A stretch of 64,000 nt of DNA from Nesterenkonia halotolerans (GTDB lineage Bacteria; Actinomycetota; Actinomycetes; Actinomycetales; Micrococcaceae), in the NCBI RefSeq assembly GCF_014874065.1, contig NZ_JADBEE010000001.1:62001-126000 (forward strand). The letters run 5' to 3'. A model generated the notes under the pieces. That model saw nothing but the letters and a program-made list of their open reading frames with translations, was not told the origin of the DNA and did not search any database. Positions 29,670 to 38,585 of this stretch are shown one piece after another. Every line of letters starts with the position of its first letter. Position 1 is the stretch's first letter. The translations under genes and the position numbers were made by a program.

Positions 29670-30314
29670 CTACAGGTCCTCGAGGCTGAGGACCTCCAAG
29701 TCAGCGGCGCTGAACTCCCGGTAGGTCTCCTCCACGGAATCCTCGCTGACCCCCACCGTGAGTTCACGGATGACACGCACCCGGTAGTCGTTCTCCACGG
29801 CGTCCAGGACGGTGGCGCGCACGCAGTGGTCGGTGGCGATGCCCACAATGGTCACGGCATCGATGTCCTGGGTGTCGAGCCAGGCATGCAGATCGAGTGA
29901 GGAGTCGGACACCGCCGCAGCGGGTGCCACCTTCGTGCCGTTCTCGCCCTCCAGGCTGCCGACCTTCTCCGGGTCGCCCTGCAGGCCTTCGAATCCGGAG
30001 TACCCATCCGAGTAGAGGCCCTTGAGGAAATGGGCATCCACGTGCTCGGTGTCGAGGTTGGGGTGCAGCTCGGCGCCGGGGGTTCCTGCGACGCAGTGCA
30101 CAGGCCAGCTGGTGGAGAAGTCCGGGGTCTCAGAGAAGTGCCGACCAGGCTCGATGTGCCAGTCCTGCGTGGTGAGGATCGCGTCGTAGTCGGCGTAGCT
30201 GTCATCGAGGAACTCACTGATCTCACTGGCCACGCGGGCCCCGCCTTCAACTGCCAGGGCGCCGCCCTCGCAGAAGTCCTGCTGCACATCGACGATGATC
30301 AGTGCGTGGGCCAC
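29670..30314 (-). CDS. pncA: Nicotinamidase
   Basis: Hydrolyses nicotinamide to nicotinate for NAD salvage; the same family activates pyrazinamide in mycobacteria. The 214-residue protein starts with IIVDVQQDF, which carries the catalytic aspartate. It has GRHFSETPDF and WPVHCVAGTPGAEL, and the nucleophilic cysteine is in GIATDHCVRAT. The GTG start is preceded by AGGAGG. pncB, the next enzyme of the pathway, lies 1.7 kb away on the same strand, with two other genes between. Confidence 0.94.
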   Translation of the reverse strand: MAHALIIVDVQQDFCEGGALAVEGGARVASEISEFLDDSYADYDAILTTQDWHIEPGRHFSETPDFSTSWPVHCVAGTPGAELHPNLDTEHVDAHFLKGLYSDGYSGFEGLQGDPEKVGSLEGENGTKVAPAAAVSDSSLDLHAWLDTQDIDAVTIVGIATDHCVRATVLDAVENDYRVRVIRELTVGVSEDSVEETYREFSAADLEVLSLEDL

Positions 30315-30388
30315 TGTGTCCTCCTGCTCGGGCGATTCGTGAACTCTCCTGTGTGACGCAGCATCCTCCGCGCCGCACAGGAACCACG

Positions 30389-31354
30389 TTACTTGTTCTG
30401 CCCCGCCGCAGCGAGATCGAACTCCTCCGTGACCAGAGCCGCGTTCGCCGCTGCGCCGGCGAAGCTCCCCATCGCCATGGACATCGGAACGGTGGCCATC
30501 GGGTTCGCGACATTGCCCACCGCCCAGATGCGGTCATGCGAGGTCGTCCCCATCGCGTCCACCTTCAGGAAGCTGCCCACGGGCGTCTCTTCGCGGTCCA
30601 GATCCAGACCTCGCAGGTAGTGGTCGCGGGGAAGGTGCGCTCCGGCGGTGAAGATCGCGTCCACCGCGACCGAGCGGCCATCCTCGAGCACCACGGCGTG
30701 AACCGCTCCGCCATCTCCGGTCACCTCCACCACCGGGGTGGGATCGACGACGACGCCGCGGGACTCCAGGCGCTGAATCGTCTCAGCGGGGAGTTCTCCC
30801 GCGCCGGCGCTGAAGAACGTGAGCCGGTCGCTCCACTGGCGGATCAGCTGTGCCTGATGCACCTGCATCGGCGTGGTGGCCAGGACCGCCAGGCCCTGTC
30901 CGCGGACCTCCCACCCGTGGCAATACGGACAGTGCAGCACGCTGCGTCCCCAGCGTTCGGCGAGCCCTGGAATGGCGGGGAGCTCGTCGGTCAGGCCCGA
31001 TGCGGCGATGACGCTGCGGGCGAAGAGCTGCGTCCCTGAATCCAGCGTCACCACCAGCTCGCGCGGCCCGGAGCTGCGAGTCGACTCACTGACCCGATGC
31101 ACCCCGGCGTCCACACGCTCGACACCGTAGTGGGCGGCTTCCTCGAGCCCGACTCGGATCAGCTCCTCCGGGGATGTCCCATCATGGCCGAGCACGTTGT
31201 GCATCTGTGCGGCGTATCGGTTTCTCGGGGTGCCGGTGTCGAGGATCAGGGTCCGGCGCAGGGCACGCCCCAACGACTGTGCGGCGCTGAGACCCGCCGC
31301 TCCGGACCCGATGATGATGGCGTCATACACTTCTGCTTCTGCTGTGCTGTTCAT
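30389..31354 (-). CDS. Thioredoxin-reductase-like FAD oxidoreductase
   Basis: A 321-residue flavoprotein with an N-terminal FAD-binding GSGAAGLSAA, a redox-active CPYCHGWE motif (cysteines near residues 140 and 143) and the C-terminal AVGNVANP FAD segment. It is the shortened TrxR-like class often paired with XRE-cupin or MarR regulators rather than with thioredoxin. The middle NADPH-binding glycine motif is weak (GLAVLATTPM). It diverges from the XRE-cupin gene across a 65-base gap holding a perfect palindrome. The substrate is unknown. Confidence 0.85.
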   Translation of the reverse strand: MNSTAEAEVYDAIIIGSGAAGLSAAQSLGRALRRTLILDTGTPRNRYAAQMHNVLGHDGTSPEELIRVGLEEAAHYGVERVDAGVHRVSESTRSSGPRELVVTLDSGTQLFARSVIAASGLTDELPAIPGLAERWGRSVLHCPYCHGWEVRGQGLAVLATTPMQVHQAQLIRQWSDRLTFFSAGAGELPAETIQRLESRGVVVDPTPVVEVTGDGGAVHAVVLEDGRSVAVDAIFTAGAHLPRDHYLRGLDLDREETPVGSFLKVDAMGTTSHDRIWAVGNVANPMATVPMSMAMGSFAGAAANAALVTEEFDLAAAGQNK

Positions 31355-31394
31355 GGCTCCAGCATGCGCCGGCTCAGAACCGGGTGAAAGACGT

Positions 31395-31411
31395 CTTGCC
31401 GAAATGGCAAG
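31395..31411. promoter_or_regulatory. Palindromic operator between flavoprotein and XRE-cupin genes
   Basis: A perfect inverted repeat, CTTGCC-GAAAT-GGCAAG, centred in the 65-base divergent intergenic region. A partial half-site, ACTTGTCA, follows at once. Its position fits an operator for the XRE-cupin regulator that starts 9 bases downstream, controlling both genes. Confidence 0.65.
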
Positions 31412-31419
31412 AACTTGTC

Positions 31420-32043
31420 ATGATGAGCCGCATGGAAGAACTCGCCCAATTGGGCCTGCGGCTGCGCTCCGCACGCACCGCCCGCGGCTGGACGCTGGAC
31501 CGACTGGCGCGCGGCGCAGGAATATCGCCGAGCACGCTCTCCCGGCTGGAGTCGGGGAAGCGGCAGGCCAGCCTGGAGCTGCTCCTGCCGATCACCCGCG
31601 CGCTGGGCGTCACCGTGGATGAGCTGCTGGTCTCTTCGAGCCCGGATCCGCGTGTGCAGCGAGACGCCTGGGAGCGCAACGGGATGCTGGTGCAGCCGCT
31701 GTCGCCGGAGACCTCTCCGGTGCACACCTTCAAGATCAGGTACGTGCCGCGCCCGCCGATCACCGAGCTGGGAAGCCACGATGGATACGAGTGGCTGTAT
31801 GTGCTCTCTGGCCGACTGCGGCTGCAGCTCGGTGAGGAGGAGATCCTGCTGCGGGCCGGTGAGGCCGCCGAGTTCGACACCCTGCGACCCCACGGTCTCA
31901 GCGCCGTCGGGCCGGAGGACGCCGAGGTGATCTGCATCCTCAACGAGGCCGCCGTGAACACGCACGCAGAGGACCACGCGGCAGTCCACGCGGCGGCCCG
32001 CGCACAGACCCGCCCCGCGCAGCCCCGGCAGGAGCTCAGCTGA
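31420..32043 (+). CDS. XRE-family regulator with C-terminal cupin domain
   Basis: A transcriptional regulator of about 207 residues: helix-turn-helix at roughly residues 12-65 (LARGAGISPSTLSRLESGKR) and a cupin sensor domain at about 105-185 (GYEWLYVLSGRLRL, AEFDTLRPHG). Members sense small molecules and often control a divergent neighbour, here the flavoprotein. ATG 31420, 31423 and 31432 are all possible starts. The C-terminus is Ala/Arg-rich and overlaps the end of convergent pncB by 8 bases. Confidence 0.88.
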   Translation: MMSRMEELAQLGLRLRSARTARGWTLDRLARGAGISPSTLSRLESGKRQASLELLLPITRALGVTVDELLVSSSPDPRVQRDAWERNGMLVQPLSPETSPVHTFKIRYVPRPPITELGSHDGYEWLYVLSGRLRLQLGEEEILLRAGEAAEFDTLRPHGLSAVGPEDAEVICILNEAAVNTHAEDHAAVHAAARAQTRPAQPRQELS

Positions 32044-33358
32044 AGATCGTGGGAAGCACCGGGTCGCCGTGCTGCAGGCGTTTGGCAGCCGCCGGCAGTT
32101 CGGCCAGAGAATCCGTGTGCCGCTGCGCAGCCCGGCGCACGCCCTCCGCACCGAGATGCTGGGACTGGACCTCACCGCCGAGCACCATCGGCACGATGAG
32201 CTCCCGGGTCCGCGCCCCGTGAGCCTCGGGTGCTGTGCCGATGCCGATCAGCTCGGCCTCGGCCCGCCCGCCAGCGTCGAAGCTGCGGACCGGGTGCTTC
32301 ACCCCGCCGACGCTCTTCTTGCCTTCGGCCTTCTTGGCCACGGAGACGGAGTCGCCGTCGTCGTCGGTGCGGGCCACGAGCTTGTAGACCATGGCCGCCG
32401 TGGGGGAGCCGCCACCGGTGACCAGCTTCGTGCCCACGCCGTAGGAGTCCACCGGAGCCGCCTGCAGCCGCGCGATGGCGTGCTCATCCAGATCCGAGGA
32501 CACGATGATCCTGGTGCCGGTGTTCCCCAGAGAGTCCAGCAGCGCGCGGACCTCGCGGGCCTGTTCCACGAGGTCTCCGGAATCCAGCCGCACCGCGCCG
32601 AGCTCTTCTCCGGCGATCTCCACGGCGCGACGGACCGCGGTGGGGACGTCGTAGGTGTCGACCAGCAGGGTGGTCCCCGGGCCGAAGGCCTTGACCTGCG
32701 CCTCGAAGGCCTCCTCCTCTGAATCATGCAGCAGCGTGAACGCATGGGCCGCAGTGCCGATCGTGGGCAGCCCCCAGCGTCGGCCCGCCTCCAGGTTCGA
32801 GGTGGCGGTGAAGCCGGCGACGGCGGCGGCCCGGGCGGAGGCCACGGCGCTGAGCTCCTGAGTGCGTCGGGACCCCATCTCCACGCACGGCCGTGCTCCG
32901 GCGGCGAGGCTCATGCGCGAGGCTGCGGAGGCGATCGCGGAATCGTGGTTGAGCACAGAGAGCACAAAGGTCTCGAGCAGGCATGCCTCGGCGAAGCTGG
33001 ACTCGACGCGCAGCACCGGGGAGTCGGGCATGAACACCTCGCCCTCGGCATAGCCGTGGATGTCGCCGCGGAAGCGGTAGTCGGCGAGGAAGTCCAGGGT
33101 GGGCTCGTCGACGATTCCCTGCTCCGCCAGCCAATCGATCTCCGCGGCGCCGAACTGGAACTGCTCCAGGCCTTCGAGCAGCCGACCGGTCCCGGCCACC
33201 ACGCCATAGCGTCGACCGGCCGGGAGATGCCGGGTGAAGACCTCAAAGACGCAGCGACGCTCGGCGGCGCCCGAAGCGAGGGCCGCCTGCACCATGGTCA
33301 GTTCGTACTGATCGGTGAGCAGGGCGGTGGACTGGGTGGCTGCGGGTTCACGTGTCAC
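32036..33358 (-). CDS. pncB: Nicotinate phosphoribosyltransferase
   Basis: Joins nicotinate to PRPP to give nicotinate mononucleotide in NAD salvage. The 440-residue protein has the N-terminal TDQYELTMVQAAL substrate motif, the family glycine/arginine block (CVEMGSRRTQ), and LDSGDL and KLVTGGGSPT phosphate-binding segments. A TATTCT box lies 11 bases before the GTG start and overlaps the clpS -10 box on the other strand. The pncB-clpS-DUF2017-murI order matches Rv1330c onward in M. tuberculosis. Confidence 0.94.
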   Translation of the reverse strand: MTREPAATQSTALLTDQYELTMVQAALASGAAERRCVFEVFTRHLPAGRRYGVVAGTGRLLEGLEQFQFGAAEIDWLAEQGIVDEPTLDFLADYRFRGDIHGYAEGEVFMPDSPVLRVESSFAEACLLETFVLSVLNHDSAIASAASRMSLAAGARPCVEMGSRRTQELSAVASARAAAVAGFTATSNLEAGRRWGLPTIGTAAHAFTLLHDSEEEAFEAQVKAFGPGTTLLVDTYDVPTAVRRAVEIAGEELGAVRLDSGDLVEQAREVRALLDSLGNTGTRIIVSSDLDEHAIARLQAAPVDSYGVGTKLVTGGGSPTAAMVYKLVARTDDDGDSVSVAKKAEGKKSVGGVKHPVRSFDAGGRAEAELIGIGTAPEAHGARTRELIVPMVLGGEVQSQHLGAEGVRRAAQRHTDSLAELPAAAKRLQHGDPVLPTIFS

Positions 33359-33368
33359 TGCCCCAGCG

Positions 33369-33375
33369 TAGAATA
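33369..33375. promoter_or_regulatory. Overlapping divergent -10 boxes for clpS and pncB
   Basis: The seven bases TAGAATA read as TAGAAT on the plus strand, 7 bases before clpS ATG 33382. On the minus strand they read as TATTCT, 11 bases before pncB GTG 33358. The two genes' promoters share the same -10 DNA and so should exclude each other. Confidence 0.55.
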
Positions 33376-33381
33376 CGGAGC

Positions 33382-33693
33382 ATGAGTTCAGCGCAAGGAT
33401 CCACGCTCAGCCGCGAGGAGACTGACCTCGATTCCGAGTTCTCCCGGCTCCTCTCCGCCCAGCGCCCGTACCAGGTGGTCGTCTGGAATGACCCCGTGAA
33501 CCTGATGACCTACGTCAGCTGGGTGTTCCGCAGCTACTTCGGCCACTCCAAGGCACGCGCCAAGGAGCTCATGCTCCAGGTCCATCACCAGGGCCGCGCT
33601 GTGGTCTCCCATGGTCCGCGAGAGAAGGCCGAGCAGGACGTGACGGCGATGCATCAGTTCGGGCTCCAGGCGACCCTGGAAGAGGCCGAGTAG
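33382..33693 (+). CDS. clpS: ATP-dependent Clp protease adaptor ClpS
   Basis: Delivers N-degron substrates to the Clp unfoldase. The 103-residue protein has the family core VVVWNDPVNLMTYV, then HSKARAKELMLQVHHQGRAVV with the hydrophobic-pocket residues. The start at ATG 33382 is chosen because a TAGAAT -10 box lies 7 bases upstream; the in-frame start ten codons earlier would lie upstream of the promoter. The next gene follows after three bases. Confidence 0.92.
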   Translation: MSSAQGSTLSREETDLDSEFSRLLSAQRPYQVVVWNDPVNLMTYVSWVFRSYFGHSKARAKELMLQVHHQGRAVVSHGPREKAEQDVTAMHQFGLQATLEEAE

Positions 33694-33696
33694 TCC

Positions 33697-34329
33697 GTGG
33701 CCACTGCTTTCCGCGCCACGACCAAGGGATACCGCGCCGATCTGGACCAGCACGAGCGCCGTCTGCTCAGCTCCCTGTGCGCCGATGTCATCACGCTGCT
33801 TCAAAACCGTGAGAAGGAGACGACGGCGGCACCGGACAGCGCCTCCGAGGACCCCGACTTCGCGCACTTCCGGGCCGAGATGGCCGGTCTGGGAGGTGAC
33901 GAGCCGCTGGCTGCGCCGACGGATGAGGTGCTGCGTCGGCTGCTTCCGGATGCGCTGGCCGATGAGGAGGAGGCAGGACATTTTCGTCGGTTGAGCGAGA
34001 ACTCGCTGCGCGGCGCCAAGCTTGCGGACCTGCGCACCGCGCGGATGCTCCTGGAGAGCTCCCCGGTCAGCATCCAGGAGGATGTGGCCCCCATGTTCGG
34101 GCGCGCCCTCAACGACCTGCGGCTGACGTTGGCCAGCCGGCTGAATCTGGAGACCGAGGAGGACGCCGAGCGCGTGCATGAGCTGGCACTCGCCTCGCGG
34201 TCCAAGGACTCCGAGTCCTTCATGGCAGAGATCTACACCTTCATCACCTGGCTGCAGGAATCCCTCTTCACCGCCATGACCGAGTTTCTCCCGGAGGACG
34301 AGACCGACGAGGACACGGGCGCCGCATGA
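33697..34329 (+). CDS. DUF2017 family protein
   Basis: A 210-residue, mostly helical, acidic protein (begins [19 protein letters not shown]), homologous to Rv1332, which also follows clpS. It has no known function. The conserved points I can see are the [12 protein letters not shown] segment near the N-terminus and the [13 protein letters not shown] helix near the C-terminus. GTG start three bases after clpS; the stop overlaps murI by ATGA. Its constant position between clpS and murI suggests a housekeeping role. Confidence 0.8.
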   Translation: MATAFRATTKGYRADLDQHERRLLSSLCADVITLLQNREKETTAAPDSASEDPDFAHFRAEMAGLGGDEPLAAPTDEVLRRLLPDALADEEEAGHFRRLSENSLRGAKLADLRTARMLLESSPVSIQEDVAPMFGRALNDLRLTLASRLNLETEEDAERVHELALASRSKDSESFMAEIYTFITWLQESLFTAMTEFLPEDETDEDTGAA

Positions 34330-35225
34330 ACGCATCCGCTCCGGTGGGCATCTTTGATTCCGGAGTCGGAGGCCTCACCGTCGCCCGCGCCGTGCTGGAT
34401 CAGCTGCCGGGGGAGTCCATCACCTACCTCGGTGACACCGCCCATGGGCCCTACGGCCCGCTGCCCATCGCCCGGGTGCGGGCCCACGCGCTGGGCGTCA
34501 TGGACGAGCTCGTCGACTCCGGAGTCAAGGCGCTGGTCATCGCCTGCAACTCCGCCTCGGCGGCGGTCCTGCGCGATGCGCGGGAGCGCTATACCGACCG
34601 TCACGGGATACCGGTCATCGAGGTCATCCAGCCGGCCGTGCGCCGGGCAGCATCTGCTACCCGCAACGGGAGCATCGGCGTCATCGGCACCAGCGCCACC
34701 GTGGGCTCGGGCGCCTACGAGGACAGCTTCGCAGCAGCCCCGCAGCTGAAGATCACCTCGGCTGCCTGTCCGCAGTTCGTGGAGTTCGTCGAACGCGGCG
34801 TGACCGCGGGGGAGGACCTGCTCCAGGCGGCCCGGGAGTATCTCGCCCCGCTCGAGGCCGCGAACGTCGACACCCTGGTCCTCGGCTGCACCCACTACCC
34901 CCTGCTCACCGGGGTCATCTCCTATGTGATGGGCGAGCAGGTCACCCTGGTCTCCTCCGCCGAGGAGACCGCCAAGGACCTCTACCGCGCGCTCACCCAG
35001 CACGGGCTCCAACGCCCCCTCGGCTCGCAGGACCGCCCCGGCCCGGCTGCGGTGCACACCTTCCTCTCCACCGGAGACGCCGAGGCATTCCGGGTCCTGG
35101 CCCGTCGATTCCTCGGTCCCGAGGTGCGCGGAGTGCAGCAGGTGGACCACGTGCGGGAGGCCTATCCCACTGGTGTGATTCAGCGGATCACTCCCGCTAT
35201 GCTGGCCGGAGCGCAGGATGACTGA
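34326..35225 (+). CDS. murI: Glutamate racemase
   Basis: Makes D-glutamate for peptidoglycan. The 299-residue protein has the N-terminal [15 protein letters not shown], the first catalytic cysteine in ACNSASA and the second in LGCTHYPLL. The C-terminal extension after about residue 250 is Ala/Pro-rich. It overlaps the DUF2017 gene by four bases and is followed within 18 bases by the phosphodiesterase gene. Confidence 0.96.
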   Translation: MNASAPVGIFDSGVGGLTVARAVLDQLPGESITYLGDTAHGPYGPLPIARVRAHALGVMDELVDSGVKALVIACNSASAAVLRDARERYTDRHGIPVIEVIQPAVRRAASATRNGSIGVIGTSATVGSGAYEDSFAAAPQLKITSAACPQFVEFVERGVTAGEDLLQAAREYLAPLEAANVDTLVLGCTHYPLLTGVISYVMGEQVTLVSSAEETAKDLYRALTQHGLQRPLGSQDRPGPAAVHTFLSTGDAEAFRVLARRFLGPEVRGVQQVDHVREAYPTGVIQRITPAMLAGAQDD

Positions 35226-35243
35226 AGGGGAGCAACGCACCAT

Positions 35244-36077
35244 ATGAAACTCACCATCATCGGGTGCAGCGGGTCTTTCCCCGGCCCGGAGTCCCCGGCG
35301 TCGTGCTATCTGCTGACCGCCGACTACCAGGGCCGCACCTGGCGAGTGGTCGTGGATCTGGGCAATGGGGCCCTGGGGAAGCTGCAGCAGCACCTCGCGC
35401 TGGAAGACATCGACGCCGTGTGCCTCTCGCACCTGCACCCGGACCACTACATGGACCTGTGCGGTCTCCACGTCGCCATCCGATGGCGTCCAGGCGGGTG
35501 GCCAGGGAAGCATGTGCCGGTCTACGGACCTTCGACCACCGATCAGCGCATCGCCAGCGCCTACGGGATGGACCCCAACCCGGGGATGCACCCGGACTTC
35601 GACTTCAAGACCTGGCAGCCCCAGCAGGCCGAGACGATCGGACCCTTCACCATCACCCCGGTTCCCGTGCGTCACCCCATCGAGGAGGCATACGCGCTGC
35701 GCATCGACGTGGCGGCGGAAGCCTCGGCGGACGGTCTGCCGCACACGCTGACCTATTCGGGAGACACCGACGCCTGTGACGGACTTCTCGAGGCGGCCCG
35801 GGACGCTGACCTGTTCCTCTGCGAGGCGGCCTTCGAGGACGGCCGGGACGATCACATCGAGGGTGTCCACCTCAACGGGCACCGAGCCGGAATCACCGCA
35901 CGCGAGGCAGGGGTGGGTCGCCTGCTGCTGACCCACATCCCCGTCTGGACCTCGCAGCGGGTGCTCCTCGCCCGCGCCAGAGAACAGTACAGCGGAGACC
36001 TCGCCGTCGCCGTCGCCGGTGTCAGCTACGAGATCGGCGGAACCAGAAACACACCACATGAAGAGAGTGAGAAGTGA
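35244..36077 (+). CDS. Metallo-beta-lactamase-fold phosphodiesterase (Rv1339-like)
   Basis: A 277-residue metallo-hydrolase with the HxHxDH metal motif at residues 63-68 ([10 protein letters not shown]) and later [10 protein letters not shown] and LLTHIPVW segments. Its position between murI and rph matches Rv1339 of M. tuberculosis, reported as an atypical class II cAMP phosphodiesterase. I infer cyclic nucleotide turnover by synteny and fold; sequence alone cannot prove the substrate. It has a good ribosome site (GAAGGGGAG) and its stop overlaps the rph start by GTGA. Confidence 0.85.
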   Translation: MKLTIIGCSGSFPGPESPASCYLLTADYQGRTWRVVVDLGNGALGKLQQHLALEDIDAVCLSHLHPDHYMDLCGLHVAIRWRPGGWPGKHVPVYGPSTTDQRIASAYGMDPNPGMHPDFDFKTWQPQQAETIGPFTITPVPVRHPIEEAYALRIDVAAEASADGLPHTLTYSGDTDACDGLLEAARDADLFLCEAAFEDGRDDHIEGVHLNGHRAGITAREAGVGRLLLTHIPVWTSQRVLLARAREQYSGDLAVAVAGVSYEIGGTRNTPHEESEK

Positions 36078-36814
36078 CCATCACTAATCTGCGAACCGAC
36101 GGACGAGCAGCCGATGAGCTTCGTCCGGTCACCATCACCCGGCACTGGAGCGCCCATGCCGAAGGCTCGGCGCTGATCGAGTTCGGCGGCACCCGGGTGC
36201 TGTGCACCGCCTCCTTCGAGTCCAATGTGCCGCGCTGGCTCAAGGGACAGGGAGCAGGCTGGGTCACGGCCGAATATTCGATGTTGCCGCGCGCCACGAA
36301 CACCCGCTCTGCTCGGGAGGCGGTCAAGGGGAAGATCGGTGGCCGCACCCACGAGATCTCGCGACTCATCGGACGCTCGCTGCGGGCCGTGGTGGACACC
36401 AAGGCACTGGGCGAGAACATGATCACGCTGGACTGCGACGTCCTCCAGGCCGACGGCGGCACCCGCACGGCCGCCATCACCGGTGCCTTCGTGGCGCTGG
36501 CCGATGCAGTGGAGTGGGCGCGCAGCGAAGGCCACGTGGCCAAGCGCGCCGAGGTGCTGAAGGATTCAGTCTCCGCCATCTCCGTGGGAGTGCTGCCCGG
36601 GGGACAGGCTGTGCTGGACCTGCCCTACACCGAGGACTCGACCGCCGAGACCGATATGAACGTGGTGGTGACCGGCTCCGGAGACTTCGTCGAGGTGCAG
36701 GGCACCGCTGAAGGCACCCCCTTCAATCGCGCGGAGCTGGACACCCTGCTGGACCTTGCGCTGGGCGGCACCAAGAGTCTGGCCACCATGCAGCGGGAGG
36801 CGCTCGCGCAGTGA
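36074..36814 (+). CDS. rph: Ribonuclease PH
   Basis: Phosphorolytic 3' exonuclease that trims tRNA precursors. The 246-residue protein carries the family blocks [28 protein letters not shown] and the phosphate-binding region, ending normally. The GTG start overlaps the upstream stop. Next to rdgB, as in many bacteria. Two tRNA genes in this window lack an encoded CCA end, so trimming by RNase PH before CCA addition is relevant here. Confidence 0.95.
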   Translation: MTITNLRTDGRAADELRPVTITRHWSAHAEGSALIEFGGTRVLCTASFESNVPRWLKGQGAGWVTAEYSMLPRATNTRSAREAVKGKIGGRTHEISRLIGRSLRAVVDTKALGENMITLDCDVLQADGGTRTAAITGAFVALADAVEWARSEGHVAKRAEVLKDSVSAISVGVLPGGQAVLDLPYTEDSTAETDMNVVVTGSGDFVEVQGTAEGTPFNRAELDTLLDLALGGTKSLATMQREALAQ

Positions 36815-37449
36815 ACGCAAGGATCGTCCTGGCCACCAGGAACCCCGGCAAGCTTCGGGAGTTCCGGGCGCTGCTGGGCTCCCACACAGAGCTGGGCGAG
36901 CTTGATCTCGAGCAGGCAGTGATCGACGCCGCCACCGCTGGCTGCGCCGAGATCCCCGAGACCGGCACCTCCTTCACCGAGAACTCTCTGCTCAAGGCGC
37001 GCGCGGTGGCCGCCGAGACCGGACTCCCCGCCGTCGCGGATGACTCGGGACTGGCAGTGGACGTGCTCGGCGGCGCGCCGGGGATCTTCTCCGCGCGCTG
37101 GGCCGGCGCGCAGGCCTCGGATGAGAACAACCTGCGGCTGCTGCTGGAGCAGCTCGCGGACATCGCCCCCGAACACCGCGGTGCTGCGTTCGTCTGCGTG
37201 GCGGCGCTGGTCATCCCCGCGTCGCCGGGCGTCCCCGCCGAGGAGTTCACCACCACCGGGACGCTGCGCGGCAGGCTGTTGCCGGCACCCCAGGGTGTCG
37301 GGGGATTCGGCTATGACCCGATCCTGCAGCCCTCGGGTCAGACCCGCAGCACGGCGGAGCTCTCCATGGAGGAGAAGAACGCGATCTCCCACCGCGGCGA
37401 GGCCTTCGCCGCCCTCCGTCCGCACATCCTCGAGGCACTGACTCGGTGA
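36811..37449 (+). CDS. rdgB: Non-canonical purine NTP pyrophosphatase (RdgB/HAM1 family)
   Basis: Cleans ITP, dITP and XTP from the nucleotide pool. The N-terminal [12 protein letters not shown], the [11 protein letters not shown] segment, [11 protein letters not shown] with the catalytic aspartate, and GGFGYDPI are all intact. The 212-residue length is usual. Start and stop overlap neighbours by four bases (GTGA), making rph-rdgB-exonuclease a tightly coupled set. Confidence 0.95.
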   Translation: MNARIVLATRNPGKLREFRALLGSHTELGELDLEQAVIDAATAGCAEIPETGTSFTENSLLKARAVAAETGLPAVADDSGLAVDVLGGAPGIFSARWAGAQASDENNLRLLLEQLADIAPEHRGAAFVCVAALVIPASPGVPAEEFTTTGTLRGRLLPAPQGVGGFGYDPILQPSGQTRSTAELSMEEKNAISHRGEAFAALRPHILEALTR

Positions 37450-38585
37450 AGGGGCTCGACTTCACCGCGGTCGACTTCGAGACCGCCAACGGGTTCCGTG
37501 GCTCGCCCTGCGCCATCGGCATGGTCAAGGTGCGCGATGGGCAGGAGGTGGACACCTATTATTCTGCGATGCGTCCGCCGGAGGGCTTCGACCGGTTCGA
37601 CCCCCACAACGTGGCGATCCACGGGATCACCGCTGAGGCCGTGGCGCAGGCGCCCCGCTTCGGGGAGCTCTTCGAGGGGATCAGCGCCTTCATCGCCGGA
37701 GACGTGCTGGTTGCCCATAATGCAGCCTTCGACATCGAGGTCTTCGAATCCGCCCTGGAGGTCAGCGGCCTGGACTCCCCGGGACTGAGCTGCCTGTGCT
37801 CGGTGCGACTGTCCCGCGCGAACTATCAGCTTCCCTCGCATGCCCTGCCCAAGGCCGCCGCCGAGGCCGGCTATGAGCTCACCGCCCATCATTATGCGCT
37901 GGAGGACGCTCGGGCCAGCGCCGCAGTGGTCTGCGACATCGCCGAGCGACGAGCAGTGGGTCCGATCCACCGCCTCTTCCAGGAGAGCGGCGTCTCCGCT
38001 CGGTCGATGGAGGCCTGGCGGGCGCCGCGCGCTCGGGAATCACGGGCCACCCGGCAGGTGCGGACCATGGCACACCTCTTCGATGCACGCCTGCCCGCAC
38101 CCGCTCCTCGGCACATGCCGGATCTGATGCGCTGGCAGGACGAGGGAAAGAACCTCCCACCATCGGCGGTGGCAGACCCGAGCCACGAGCTGTTCGGTCA
38201 ACAGCTGAGCTTCACCGGCAGCCTCTCCATTCCGCGTGCCGAGGCCAAAGAGGTCGTGGCCGGCCTCGGCGCAGGCACCTCCTCGCGGGTCACGGCGGCC
38301 ACTTCGCTGCTGGTGGTGGGCGACGGCTTCGAACCCTGGGAGCTGGCCGCACCCCAGGAGTCCTTTCCGCTGCGCAGCAGCAAGGCGCGAGATGCGCTGC
38401 GCCGTCAGGCAGAGGGCCAGTCGATCCGGCTCATCGCCGAAGAGGAGTTTCGTGCGCTGCTCGGGGTGGCCTGGCCGGCCCCCTCGCAGGTCTCGCAGGT
38501 CTCGCAGGCCCGCGAGAGCGCGCCGGCAGGAGCCAGTGTGTCCGGCCGTGACGGTGGCTCAGCCGAGGTCACTGTGCCCGAGTGA
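37446..38585 (+). CDS. DEDDh exonuclease with C-terminal BRCT domain
   Basis: A 379-residue protein. The N-terminal DnaQ-like 3'-5' exonuclease domain (about 1-170) shows Exo I DFETAN (D10, E12), Exo II AHNAAFD and Exo III HHYALEDA. A linker is followed by a BRCT domain at about 255-340 (LSFTGSLSIPRAEAKEVV...). Such fusions occur in actinobacteria and may act in repair or proofreading. The C-terminal 40 residues are low complexity. The stop overlaps the end of the convergent ADP-ribosylglycohydrolase-like gene by 17 bases. Confidence 0.88.
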   Translation: MKGLDFTAVDFETANGFRGSPCAIGMVKVRDGQEVDTYYSAMRPPEGFDRFDPHNVAIHGITAEAVAQAPRFGELFEGISAFIAGDVLVAHNAAFDIEVFESALEVSGLDSPGLSCLCSVRLSRANYQLPSHALPKAAAEAGYELTAHHYALEDARASAAVVCDIAERRAVGPIHRLFQESGVSARSMEAWRAPRARESRATRQVRTMAHLFDARLPAPAPRHMPDLMRWQDEGKNLPPSAVADPSHELFGQQLSFTGSLSIPRAEAKEVVAGLGAGTSSRVTAATSLLVVGDGFEPWELAAPQESFPLRSSKARDALRRQAEGQSIRLIAEEEFRALLGVAWPAPSQVSQVSQARESAPAGASVSGRDGGSAEVTVPE

